A stretch of DNA of 64,000 nt, from contig JAXLSS010000019.1 in assembly GCA_046330395.1 (NCBI GenBank), forward strand, positions 3,958 through 67,957. The letters run 5' to 3'. Made by a program: the position numbers and the translations under genes. This document shows positions 47,418 to 54,524 of the stretch, piece by piece. The notes under the pieces are model-generated. The model worked only from the letters and a program-made list of their open reading frames with translations, ran no database searches and was not told the origin of the DNA. The stretch is from Ga0077560 sp046330395. Lineage in GTDB: Bacteria; Actinomycetota; Thermoleophilia; Miltoncostaeales; Miltoncostaeaceae. Every line of letters begins with the position of its first letter. Positions within the stretch are counted from its first letter, which is position 1.

Positions 47418-47744
47418 TCAGGCCTTGTCGAGCCCGATGGTCTTGCCGCCGCCGGAGGACGACTCCTTGGCCGCCGGCGCGGTCTTGGCATCGCCACCGC
47501 CGGCCCCGTCGCCGCTCGACTTGGCCGAGCCTCCCGAGTCGCCGTCACCGCCCACCGGCCGCCGCTTGGTGCCGTAGTCGGTGTTGTGGAAGCCCTTGCC
47601 CTTGAAGTGGATGGCCGGCGCGAACAGCACCCGCGAGACCTGCCCGCCGCACTCCACGCAGGTGGCGATGGGCTCGTCGTTCATGGACTGCACCACCTCG
47701 AACTGGTGGCCGCAGTCGTTGCAGCGGTATTCGTAGATCGGCAC
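47418..47744 (-). CDS. FmdB-type zinc ribbon protein
   Basis: A 108-residue protein opening with PIYEYRCNDCGHQFEVVQSM and later CVECGG, the four-cysteine FmdB/CxxC_CxxC_SSSS zinc ribbon. The tail from about residue 55 is low-complexity Gly/Ser/Asp/Lys. GTG 47744 is directly before the conserved start. FmdB proteins are thought to be regulatory; the function is not established. It is convergent with the LCP gene. Confidence 0.85.
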   Translation of the reverse strand: MPIYEYRCNDCGHQFEVVQSMNDEPIATCVECGGQVSRVLFAPAIHFKGKGFHNTDYGTKRRPVGGDGDSGGSAKSSGDGAGGGDAKTAPAAKESSSGGGKTIGLDKA

Positions 47745-47895
47745 GTGCGGCACCTTTTGCGTTGCGCGTTCATCCCGGCGCCCGGTCCGGGGACCGTCGG
47801 CACACCAGTTTGGCACTCACCGGGGGAGTGTGCCAAATCGGGGCCCCCCGCGTGGCAGGGTAGGGTGTCCCGAGCGGCGGAGGGCTGATGACACC

Positions 47896-48696
47896 GTGAC
47901 CGAGCCGATGCGCAAGAACCAGACGATCGCGGCGGCGGCCACCACCGGAGCCGCGGCCGCGGGGGCCGCCGCACTGCTGTGGCGCGCCGACCACCGGGGG
48001 CCGGCCGCCGCGATCGCCGCCACCGCCGCATGGTGCATCGGCGGCGCGTTCGCCGCCAACACGCCGCTGCTGGGTCCGCTGCGACGCCGCGGACCCGCGG
48101 GTGGTGACGCGGCCGCCCTCACCTTCGACGACGGGCCGGGGCCCTCCACATCCGACGTGCTGGACGCCCTGGCGCAGGAGGGCGTGCGCGCCACGTTCTT
48201 CGTGCTGGGCCGGCAGGCGCGCACCCATCCCGAGCTGGTGGCGCGCATGCACCGCGAGGGGCATCAGGTGGCCAGTCACGGGGACGACCACGGCATCCTG
48301 GTGTTCCGCGGACCGGGGTACGTGGCGGGCCAGCTGCGGCGCACCGAACGGGCCGTGGCCGACGCGGCCGGCCCGGACGCCCTCAGCCGGCTGTTCCGCG
48401 CCCCCCATGGGTTCCGGGGTCCGGCCACCTGGCCCACGGTGCGGGCCATGGGGTACCGCATGGCCGGCTGGACCGCGGGCGTGTGGGACTCCGCCGAACC
48501 GGGCACACAGGTCATCGTGGAGCGTTGCCGGAGCGCCCTCACACCGGGCGCCGTGATCCTGCTGCACGACGCGGACGGGTGGGCACCCGGGAAGGGGCGC
48601 GACCAGACCGCCCAGGCCATCCCGGGCATCTGCGCCGCCGCGCGGGACGCCGGGCTGCGCCTGGTGCGCATGGACCAACTGGTGCCCGCGGCGTGA
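47896..48696 (+). CDS. Polysaccharide deacetylase (NodB homology), membrane-anchored
   Basis: A 266-residue carbohydrate esterase family 4 protein. Two hydrophobic N-terminal segments (about residues 12-27 and 35-55) anchor it. The catalytic domain follows: AALTFDDGPGPSTSDVL (Asp pair), SHGDDHG (metal His), FRAPHGFRG and ILLHDADG. It likely removes acetyl groups from wall peptidoglycan or exopolysaccharide. GTG 47896 is preferred; ATG 47908 is the alternative. The stop overlaps the next start as GTGA. Confidence 0.87.
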   Translation: MTEPMRKNQTIAAAATTGAAAAGAAALLWRADHRGPAAAIAATAAWCIGGAFAANTPLLGPLRRRGPAGGDAAALTFDDGPGPSTSDVLDALAQEGVRATFFVLGRQARTHPELVARMHREGHQVASHGDDHGILVFRGPGYVAGQLRRTERAVADAAGPDALSRLFRAPHGFRGPATWPTVRAMGYRMAGWTAGVWDSAEPGTQVIVERCRSALTPGAVILLHDADGWAPGKGRDQTAQAIPGICAAARDAGLRLVRMDQLVPAA

Positions 48697-49769
48697 GCAC
48701 GGGATCCGGCGGCGGGGGGATGTTGCGGCGGCTGGCCCCCACGGGGGTGCGCCTCTTGGTGCTGGCCCTCGTGGTGGGCCTCATCGCCTGGCGGCTGGAC
48801 TGGTCGCAGGTGCACACCATGCTGCACCCGGCCTCGTGGGCGTTCCTGCTCCTGGCCATCGGCGCCAACTTCGTGTCCGTGGGCTTCAAGGGCGAGGCGT
48901 GGAAGGGCATCGTGGACGGGCTTCCCAGCCTGGACGCGCCCACGCGCTACCGCGACGTGATCAGCCCGCTGTTCGTGGGGTTCCTGTTCAACACGGTGCT
49001 GGCCGCCCGCCTGGGCGAGCTGGCCAAGGTGCTGCTGCTGCGGCGGCGCCTCCAGGCCCGGGGCCAGCGGGTGTCGGCCACCTCCCTCATCGGCACCATC
49101 GTGGCCGAGAACCTCATCTCCACCATCGTGTGGGTGGTGCTGGTGGTGCTGATCGGGCTGTTCCTGCCCCTGCCCTTCTACGCCTGGGTGGTCAGCCTGG
49201 TGGTGGGCGTGGTGTGCGTGGTGGTGGTCACCATCGCCATGGCCACCACCACCGGCCACCGGCTGCCCTCCTGGGTGACCCACGGGTCGATCGGGCACCG
49301 GGTGATGTCGGCGCTGGTGCGGATGTGGGAGGCCGTCCAGGAGAGCCACCTGGCGCTGCGCAACCCGCGCCTCCTGGGCGTGGTGGGCGTGGCCTGCCTG
49401 GGCTCGTGGCTGGGCCAGTGGGCGGGCATCCACTGGACCCTCCTGGCCTTCGGCATCCACAGCCCCGGCTGGGGCGGCGCCGGCCTGCTGCTGGTGACCA
49501 TCAGCGTGGCCCAGGCATTCCCGCTGCTGCCCGGCAACATGGTGGTGTTCCAGGCCGCCGCGATGCTGCCGCTCACCACCACCTACGGCGTGGGCTCCTC
49601 CCGCGCGCTGGTGTTCGCGGTGGTGCTGCAGTTCACCGAGGCAGTGGTCGGCGTGGCCGTGGGGTTCCTGTTCCTGCTGGGCGAGGGCGTCACCTTCGGC
49701 CAGCTGCGCCGGCAGGCGCAGGAGGAGCAGGTGGCGCAGGAGGCGCAGGCCGAGGCCGCGGAGCGCTGA
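48693..49769 (+). CDS. Flippase-like membrane protein (LPG synthase TM / UPF0104 family)
   Basis: A 358-residue protein with about eight hydrophobic helices. The family pattern is visible: FVGFLFNTVLAARLGELAKVLLL (the conserved R-GE element), ENLISTIVW, and PLLPGNMVVFQAAAM near helix 7. Such proteins share the membrane domain of MprF and are thought to move lipids or glycolipids. GTG 48693 overlaps the deacetylase stop, indicating coupling. The end is a Gln/Glu/Ala-rich tail. Confidence 0.83.
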   Translation: MSTGSGGGGMLRRLAPTGVRLLVLALVVGLIAWRLDWSQVHTMLHPASWAFLLLAIGANFVSVGFKGEAWKGIVDGLPSLDAPTRYRDVISPLFVGFLFNTVLAARLGELAKVLLLRRRLQARGQRVSATSLIGTIVAENLISTIVWVVLVVLIGLFLPLPFYAWVVSLVVGVVCVVVVTIAMATTTGHRLPSWVTHGSIGHRVMSALVRMWEAVQESHLALRNPRLLGVVGVACLGSWLGQWAGIHWTLLAFGIHSPGWGGAGLLLVTISVAQAFPLLPGNMVVFQAAAMLPLTTTYGVGSSRALVFAVVLQFTEAVVGVAVGFLFLLGEGVTFGQLRRQAQEEQVAQEAQAEAAER

Positions 49770-49803
49770 CGGCCCACGCCTCCCACGCGGTGCGGCGGGC
49801 CGG

Positions 49804-50553
49804 TCAGGCGGCCCGGCGCAGCATGCTTCCCCGCGGATGTGCGCCGGAGGCGACGCCCCGGAACAGCAGGTACCCCACCATCCAGATCTCCGCCACGGCC
49901 GATGGCATCACCAGCACGTCCACCAGCGTGGGGTTGCCCGGCAGGGTGAAGTACGCGAGCGCGCTGAGGATGTACCCGACGCCGCCCACCACCAGCAGCC
50001 AGGCCAGAACGCGCGGCATCAGGCCCGAATGCCAGGCCAGCCACCCCATGGGGAGCAGCCAGAGGCCGAAGAACAGCGCCGCCGCCCGCCACACCGAGCC
50101 CTGCAGGTCGTACAGCAGGCGCGGCACACCCTCCGCGGTGACCGTCGGGTGCAGCGCCTCGTGCAGCGCCGTGGCGCTGAGGGCGGTGCCCACCAGCATC
50201 ATCGCGGCGTTCACCAGCCCGAAGGCGGCGACGGCCGCCGCGGCCACCGCGTGCACGTGGCGGAAGAGCACGTAGAAGCCCACGGCCACCAGCGCCTGGG
50301 CCAGCACCGAACCCAGGTCCAGGGCGAGGCCCACGCGCGCAAGCGCCTCGTGATCAACCAGGGCGGTCGCGGTGGCCGCGGCGTCGCCGGGATCGGCGAA
50401 CCGGCCCCGGATGAGGTCTGCCCCCACGAGCCCGCACACCCCCAGGCCCAGATACGCCACGCCGGTCAGTCGCGCCACCCGGCGCAGCCGTGCCGCCCCC
50501 GGGTCCACCGGGGTGCCCGGCATCGCGCGATGCAGCATCGTGGTGACCGTCAT
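49804..50553 (-). CDS. DUF4386-type membrane protein
   Basis: A 249-residue protein with about six helices. The pattern LTGVAYLGLGVCGLVG, VLFRHVH, FFGLWLLPMGWLAWHSG, MPRVLAWLLVVGGVGYIL and AEIWMVGYLLFRG fits the DUF4386 family. ATG 50553 has AAGGAGG seven bases upstream. It is separated from the downstream (minus-strand) regulator operon by 335 bases. Function unknown. Confidence 0.75.
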   Translation of the reverse strand: MTVTTMLHRAMPGTPVDPGAARLRRVARLTGVAYLGLGVCGLVGADLIRGRFADPGDAAATATALVDHEALARVGLALDLGSVLAQALVAVGFYVLFRHVHAVAAAAVAAFGLVNAAMMLVGTALSATALHEALHPTVTAEGVPRLLYDLQGSVWRAAALFFGLWLLPMGWLAWHSGLMPRVLAWLLVVGGVGYILSALAYFTLPGNPTLVDVLVMPSAVAEIWMVGYLLFRGVASGAHPRGSMLRRAA

Positions 50554-50888
50554 GGGGCGCCTCCTTCCGCGCGCACACCTGATCCCGCCGCACCTCCACC
50601 GTCCACCCACCGGACCCGCCGCCGCATCCGACGTTCCCCTCAGCCCGATAATCGGAACTACGCGACGGCCGCCCGCTGCGCACGCGTCACAGCGTGTGAC
50701 GCGACGTTCACCGCCGCGTCACCTCACCGGCCCCGCCGTGACGCACACTGCACGCAGACGCCCGGGAGCCCCATAGCCCCGGACCCCGGCGCGTCGGGCG
50801 GGCCGGCGGAGCCGGCCCCCGGCGGGACGAGAGGAGTCTGTCGGGAGCTCCTCTCGTCGACCGCCCCCCACGGCGCCGCGTGGACGCC
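50554..50888. other. Intergenic region: DUF4386 promoter side and response-regulator terminators
   Basis: 335 bases with no gene. It holds a perfect inverted repeat CGTCACA-GCG-TGTGACG (50685-50701), GTTCAC at 50706 followed 11 bases later by CGTCAC (50717), which resembles a degenerate PHO box, and a plus-strand GATAAT (50647-50652). Two hairpins serve the upstream minus-strand operon: GGGCCGGC/GCCGGCCC (50800-50818) and the 11-bp stem at 50826-50858. Confidence 0.55.
50826..50858 (-). terminator. Terminator of the kinase/response-regulator operon
   Basis: GACGAGAGGAG (50826-50836), an 11-base loop and CTCCTCTCGTC (50848-50858), a perfect 11-bp stem 30 bases past the response-regulator stop. 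A second GC hairpin follows at 50800-50818. Confidence 0.75.
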
Positions 50889-51572
50889 CTACGCCGCGTC
50901 GTTGCGCAGCACGTACCCCACACCCCGCACGGTGTGGATCAGCGGGGGCGCCCCCGCGTCGTCCAGCTTGCGGCGCAGGTACCCGATGTACACCCGCAAC
51001 CCGTTGGCCTGCGGGCCGAAGTCGTAGCCCCACACCCGGTCGTAGATCACCTGGGGCGACAGGATGCGCTCGGGGTTCACCAGGAACAGCTCCAGCAGCA
51101 GGAATTCGGTCTTGGTGAGCTCCACGAACAGGTCGTCGCCCACCACCACGCCGTGGCGGGCGGTGTCGAGGCGCAGCATGGCGTAGGACAGGCGATCGGG
51201 GTCGCCGTCGCCACCCAGCCGGCGCGCCAGGGCGCGCAGGCGGGCCTTGAGCTCGTCGTTGTCGAAGGGCTTCACCAGGTAGTCGTCGGCGCCCGCGTCC
51301 AGCCCGGCCACGCGGTCGCTCACGGCGTCGCGGGCGGTGAGCATCAGCACCGGCACGCGGTTGCCCATGCCGCGCACCCGGCGGCACACCTCCATGCCGT
51401 CCATGCCGGGCAGGCCGATGTCCAGCACCACGGCGTCCGGGGAGCATTGCGGCAGGGCCACCAGCGCATCCTCGCCGGACGCCACGGCGGTGACCCGGTA
51501 CCCGGACACCTCCAGCACCCGCCGCAGCGCGTCCCGCAGCGCCCGGTCGTCCTCCACCAGCAGCACGTTCAC
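50889..51572 (-). CDS. OmpR/PhoB-type response regulator
   Basis: A 227-residue regulator. The receiver has NVLLVEDDRALRDAL (acidic pocket), VVLDIGLPGMDGMEV (phospho-Asp), LTARDA and YLVKPF. The winged helix has VELTKTEFLLLELF, VYIGYLRRKL and IHTVRGVGYVL. GTG 51572 overlaps the kinase stop as GTGA. With the kinase it resembles actinobacterial MprAB/CutRS-like pairs. Likely target: the divergent PepSY-like gene, whose upstream region carries four 11-bp repeats. Confidence 0.9.
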   Translation of the reverse strand: MNVLLVEDDRALRDALRRVLEVSGYRVTAVASGEDALVALPQCSPDAVVLDIGLPGMDGMEVCRRVRGMGNRVPVLMLTARDAVSDRVAGLDAGADDYLVKPFDNDELKARLRALARRLGGDGDPDRLSYAMLRLDTARHGVVVGDDLFVELTKTEFLLLELFLVNPERILSPQVIYDRVWGYDFGPQANGLRVYIGYLRRKLDDAGAPPLIHTVRGVGYVLRNDAA

Positions 51573-52921
51573 GCCGCACCCCCGAAGCGCACCCGCAGCA
51601 CCGCCCCGCCGTCCGGGGCGTTCTCGGCCACCGCGGTGCCCCCGGTGGCCTCCGCGGTCTGGCGCACGATGGCCAGCCCCAGACCGGATCCGGACACGCC
51701 CCGGGCCCGCGTGGACCGGTAGAAGCGGTCGAACACGTGCGGCAGGTCGGCATCGGAGAACCCGGGGCCCCGATCGCGCACGCACAGCTCGTCATCGGTG
51801 AGCGTGACGTCCACCGTGGCGCCGTCCGGACTCCACTTGCCGGCGTTGTCCAGCACGTTCCACACGGCACGCCCGACGCGCTCGGGGTCGGCGGACACCA
51901 GGGTGGTCTGCACCCGGGTGCGCACGTTCAGGCCCGGGTACCGGCGCCGGAAGCGCTCCACCGCGTCCTCCACGATGCCGCCGAGGTCGACGTCGCCCAG
52001 GTCGTCGCCGCGCGCCACCTCCTGTCCCCGGGCCAGATCCACCACGTCGCGCACCAGCGCGGTGAGCTCGTCCAGCTCGGTGGTGATGTCGTCGCGGATG
52101 GCGCGCACCTCGCTCTCGGGCAGGTCGTGCGCGCCCAGCAGCGTCTGGATGTTGGTGCGGATGCTGGCGATGGGGGTGCGCAGCTCGTGCCCCGCATCGG
52201 CCACCAGCTGGCGCTGGGCGTCGATTGACCGCTCCAACGCGGCCAGCGACCGGTTGTAGCTGGTGGCCAGGCGGGTGAGCTCATCATGGCCGGTCACCTC
52301 CAGTCGCTGGGACAGGTCCGCACCGCCGGCCAGGCGCTCGGCGGCGGCCGTGAACGCCCGCACGGGGTTGAGCGCGGCGCGGGCCACCAGGGTGCCCAGG
52401 GCCGCCGCCCCGGCGATACCCACGGCCGCCAGCAGGCCCACCATGATCAGCAGGCGGCGCAGCGTGCGGTCCACCTCGGTGAGCGGCAGGGCGGCCTGCA
52501 CCGCGCGCACGGTGCCGGCGTTCTGCACGCCGATCACCAGCGTGCGCAGGTGGGTGCCGCCCACATCGGCCTCCCCGTACGCGCGCCCCCCGCCGCGGGC
52601 CACCTGCAGGGCCGCCGCGGTGACCGGCAGCCGGGTGCCCTGATCCTGCGGTACCTGCACCGTGCCGTCGGCGGACAGCCACTGGTAGATGCCGGTGGCG
52701 TCCCCGAAGGGCAGCCGGTCCGGCTGTCCCGGGCCGCCACCGTCGCCGCGCCCCCCGGGACCACCGTGCGGGATGAAGCTCTGCGCGCGGTCCAGGAGCT
52801 TGGCGTCCAGCGAACTGCGCAGCTGCGACCGGGTGAGCGCGTACGCGCCGCCGGCCACCAGCAGCGCCAGGGCGGCCGCCGACGCCGCCGCCAGCACGGC
52901 CACCCGCAGGCGCAGCGTCAT
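51569..52921 (-). CDS. Sensor histidine kinase
   Basis: A 450-residue kinase with two membrane helices (about residues 8-28 and 155-178) enclosing an extracytoplasmic sensor loop rich in Gly/Pro. It is followed by HAMP, the H-box LVADAGHELRTPIASIRTN, and HATPase with VWNVLDNAGKWSPDGA, VRDRGPGF and GSGLGLAIVRQTAEA. ATG 52921 is chosen because AGGGGAG lies eight bases before it; ATG 52939 would add six residues. It is first gene of the kinase-regulator operon and divergent from the PepSY-like gene. Confidence 0.9.
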   Translation of the reverse strand: MTLRLRVAVLAAASAAALALLVAGGAYALTRSQLRSSLDAKLLDRAQSFIPHGGPGGRGDGGGPGQPDRLPFGDATGIYQWLSADGTVQVPQDQGTRLPVTAAALQVARGGGRAYGEADVGGTHLRTLVIGVQNAGTVRAVQAALPLTEVDRTLRRLLIMVGLLAAVGIAGAAALGTLVARAALNPVRAFTAAAERLAGGADLSQRLEVTGHDELTRLATSYNRSLAALERSIDAQRQLVADAGHELRTPIASIRTNIQTLLGAHDLPESEVRAIRDDITTELDELTALVRDVVDLARGQEVARGDDLGDVDLGGIVEDAVERFRRRYPGLNVRTRVQTTLVSADPERVGRAVWNVLDNAGKWSPDGATVDVTLTDDELCVRDRGPGFSDADLPHVFDRFYRSTRARGVSGSGLGLAIVRQTAEATGGTAVAENAPDGGAVLRVRFGGAA

Positions 52922-52985
52922 GTGCGTGGCTCCCCTCATGACCTGAGAATAGGCCACACATCGCGGTTCCACGGGCCCGCGGACG

Positions 52986-53029
52986 CATTCTCACCGCGTT
53001 CTTCGGGTGCTCTTACGCCGCTCTTAGAC
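52986..53029 (+). promoter_or_regulatory. Four tandem 11-bp direct repeats, candidate response-regulator operator
   Basis: Four adjacent units of exactly 11 bases: CATTCTCACCG (52986), CGTTCTTCGGG (52997), TGCTCTTACGC (53008) and CGCTCTTAGAC (53019). The shared core is YTCTYA at the same offset. Spacing of 11 bp is the hallmark of OmpR/PhoB-family tandem binding. It lies 64 bases before the PepSY-like gene and opposite the kinase operon, so it may serve both. Confidence 0.6.
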
Positions 53030-53093
53030 GCGGCGGCCAAGGTGATGTCGAGCCCCGATTCGGCGGGGCCGTCAACCGGAACGGAGCAGACCC

Positions 53094-53570
53094 ATGAAGC
53101 ACCCCTCACGAGCCAGGAACCTCCTGATGACCGGCGCTCTCGTGTGCGGCGCCGCCCTCGGTGCCGGCGGCATCGCCTCGGCCGTCACGTCCAACTCGAC
53201 CGCCGCGACCTCGACCACGGCCGCAACCGGAACCACCACCCAGGCACCGACGGGCACGCAGCAGCCGCGGATGGATCCCAGCCGGATGTCGCACGGGCCG
53301 GGCGAGACCCTGGCCAACGCGACCGTCACGGCCAAGATCACCGCCGCGGTCAACAAGGCCCTCCCCGGCTCCACCATCATCCGCGTGGAGACCGACTCGG
53401 GCGGTCACGCGTGGGAGGCGCACGTCAAGAAGGCCGACGGCTCCTACGTGACCCTGTACTTCGACGCCTCGTTCAACGCGGCCGGACAGGACACCGGCTT
53501 CGGCGGGCCGCCGCCCGGTGCCCAGAGCGGATCGCAGGGCGCCCAGAGCGGCACCACCACGACCCCGTAA
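53094..53570 (+). CDS. Secreted PepSY-like protein (158 aa)
   Basis: A 158-residue exported protein. The signal peptide (MKHPSRARNLLMTGAL...GGIASAV) is followed by a Thr/Ala-rich linker, then a PepSY-like unit: ATVTAKITAAVNKALPGSTI, VETDSGGHAWEAHVKKADG and VTLYFDASFN. A Gly/Gln/Ser tail closes it. PepSY proteins can inhibit proteases or sense envelope state. Being divergent from a kinase/regulator operon, behind a tandem-repeat operator, it is probably an output or accessory sensor of that system. Confidence 0.72.
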   Translation: MKHPSRARNLLMTGALVCGAALGAGGIASAVTSNSTAATSTTAATGTTTQAPTGTQQPRMDPSRMSHGPGETLANATVTAKITAAVNKALPGSTIIRVETDSGGHAWEAHVKKADGSYVTLYFDASFNAAGQDTGFGGPPPGAQSGSQGAQSGTTTTP

Positions 53571-53578
53571 GGCGCATG

Positions 53579-53610
53579 GGTCGGGCGGGCAACCGGGTGC
53601 CCGCCCGACC
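53579..53610. terminator. Bidirectional hairpin between the PepSY gene and pstB2
   Basis: GGTCGGGCGGGCA (53579-53591), loop ACCGGG, TGCCCGCCCGACC (53598-53610): a perfect 13-bp stem in the 51-bp gap between convergent stops. Confidence 0.8.
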
Positions 53611-53621
53611 TCGCGCTCGGG

Positions 53622-54524
53622 CTAGCCGAACCGCCCGGTGACGTAGGCCTCGGTCTGCGGGTTCACCGGCGCCGTGAAGATGGTCTGCGTGGGCGCCCAT
53701 TCGATGAGCCGCCCCGGCTCGCCCTCGTTGACGATGGTGAAGAAGGCCGTGTAGTCGGACACGCGCGCGGCCTGCTGCATGTTGTGGGTGACGATCACCA
53801 CCGTCAGCCGTGACTTGATCTCATGAATGAGGTCCTCGATGCGGCGCGTGGACTGGGGGTCCAGCGCCGAGCAGGGCTCGTCCATCAGGAGGACATCCGG
53901 CTCCACGGCCAGTGCGCGCGCGATGCACAGGCGCTGCTGCTGGCCGCCCGACAGGCCCCCTGCGGGCGCGTGCAGGCGGTCCTTCACCTCGCGCCACAGC
54001 CCCGCCCCCTCCAGCGTCTGCTCCAGCAGCTCGTCGCGCTGGTCGCGGCTGAGCTTGACCCGCGTGAACCGGGGCCCGGCCAGGATGTTGTCGGCGATCG
54101 ACTTGGTGGGGAACGGGTTGGGGCGCTGGAACACCATGCCGATGCTCTGCCGCACGGCCACGGCGTCCACGCCGCTGCCGTAGATGTCCTGCCCGTGCAG
54201 CGTGACGCTGCCGGACACCGTGGCGTCGGGGATGAGCTCGTGCATGCGGTTGAGCGACCGGATGAAGGTGCTCTTGCCACAGCCGGACGGCCCGATCAGG
54301 GCGGTGACGCTGCGCACGGGGAAGTGCATCGTGACCCCGTCCACGGCGAGGTGCTTGCCGAAGTTGCACGACAGGCCCTCCACCCGCAGCGGGGCCTCGG
54401 CCACGGGCGGGATGGGTGCCACCGGGCCCTTCGGAACCCGCTGGGACACGATGGGCGGACGCGGTACCGCCGAGGCCCCCTGCAGTGCGGCCTCCAGCTC
54501 GGCGTCGGTGGGGTTCTGATTCAT
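53622..54524 (-). CDS. pstB: Phosphate ABC transporter ATPase PstB (second system)
   Basis: A 300-residue ATPase with a Pro/Ala-rich N-terminal extension of about 45 residues, Walker A GPSGCGKST, Q-loop MVFQRPNPFPTKSI, signature LSGGQQQR, Walker B VLLMDEPCSALDPQ and THNMQQAARVSDYTAFF. ATG 54524 overlaps the permease stop as ATGA. It differs clearly from the first PstB at 12938. It is the last gene of the operon pstS2-pstCA-pstB2. Confidence 0.92.
   Translation of the reverse strand: MNQNPTDAELEAALQGASAVPRPPIVSQRVPKGPVAPIPPVAEAPLRVEGLSCNFGKHLAVDGVTMHFPVRSVTALIGPSGCGKSTFIRSLNRMHELIPDATVSGSVTLHGQDIYGSGVDAVAVRQSIGMVFQRPNPFPTKSIADNILAGPRFTRVKLSRDQRDELLEQTLEGAGLWREVKDRLHAPAGGLSGGQQQRLCIARALAVEPDVLLMDEPCSALDPQSTRRIEDLIHEIKSRLTVVIVTHNMQQAARVSDYTAFFTIVNEGEPGRLIEWAPTQTIFTAPVNPQTEAYVTGRFG

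Noticed and set aside
53094..53570. PepSY-like gene as a cell-wall-anchored protein
   Set aside because: The tail is Gly/Gln/Ser/Thr-rich without LPxTG or VTG, so only secretion is supported.
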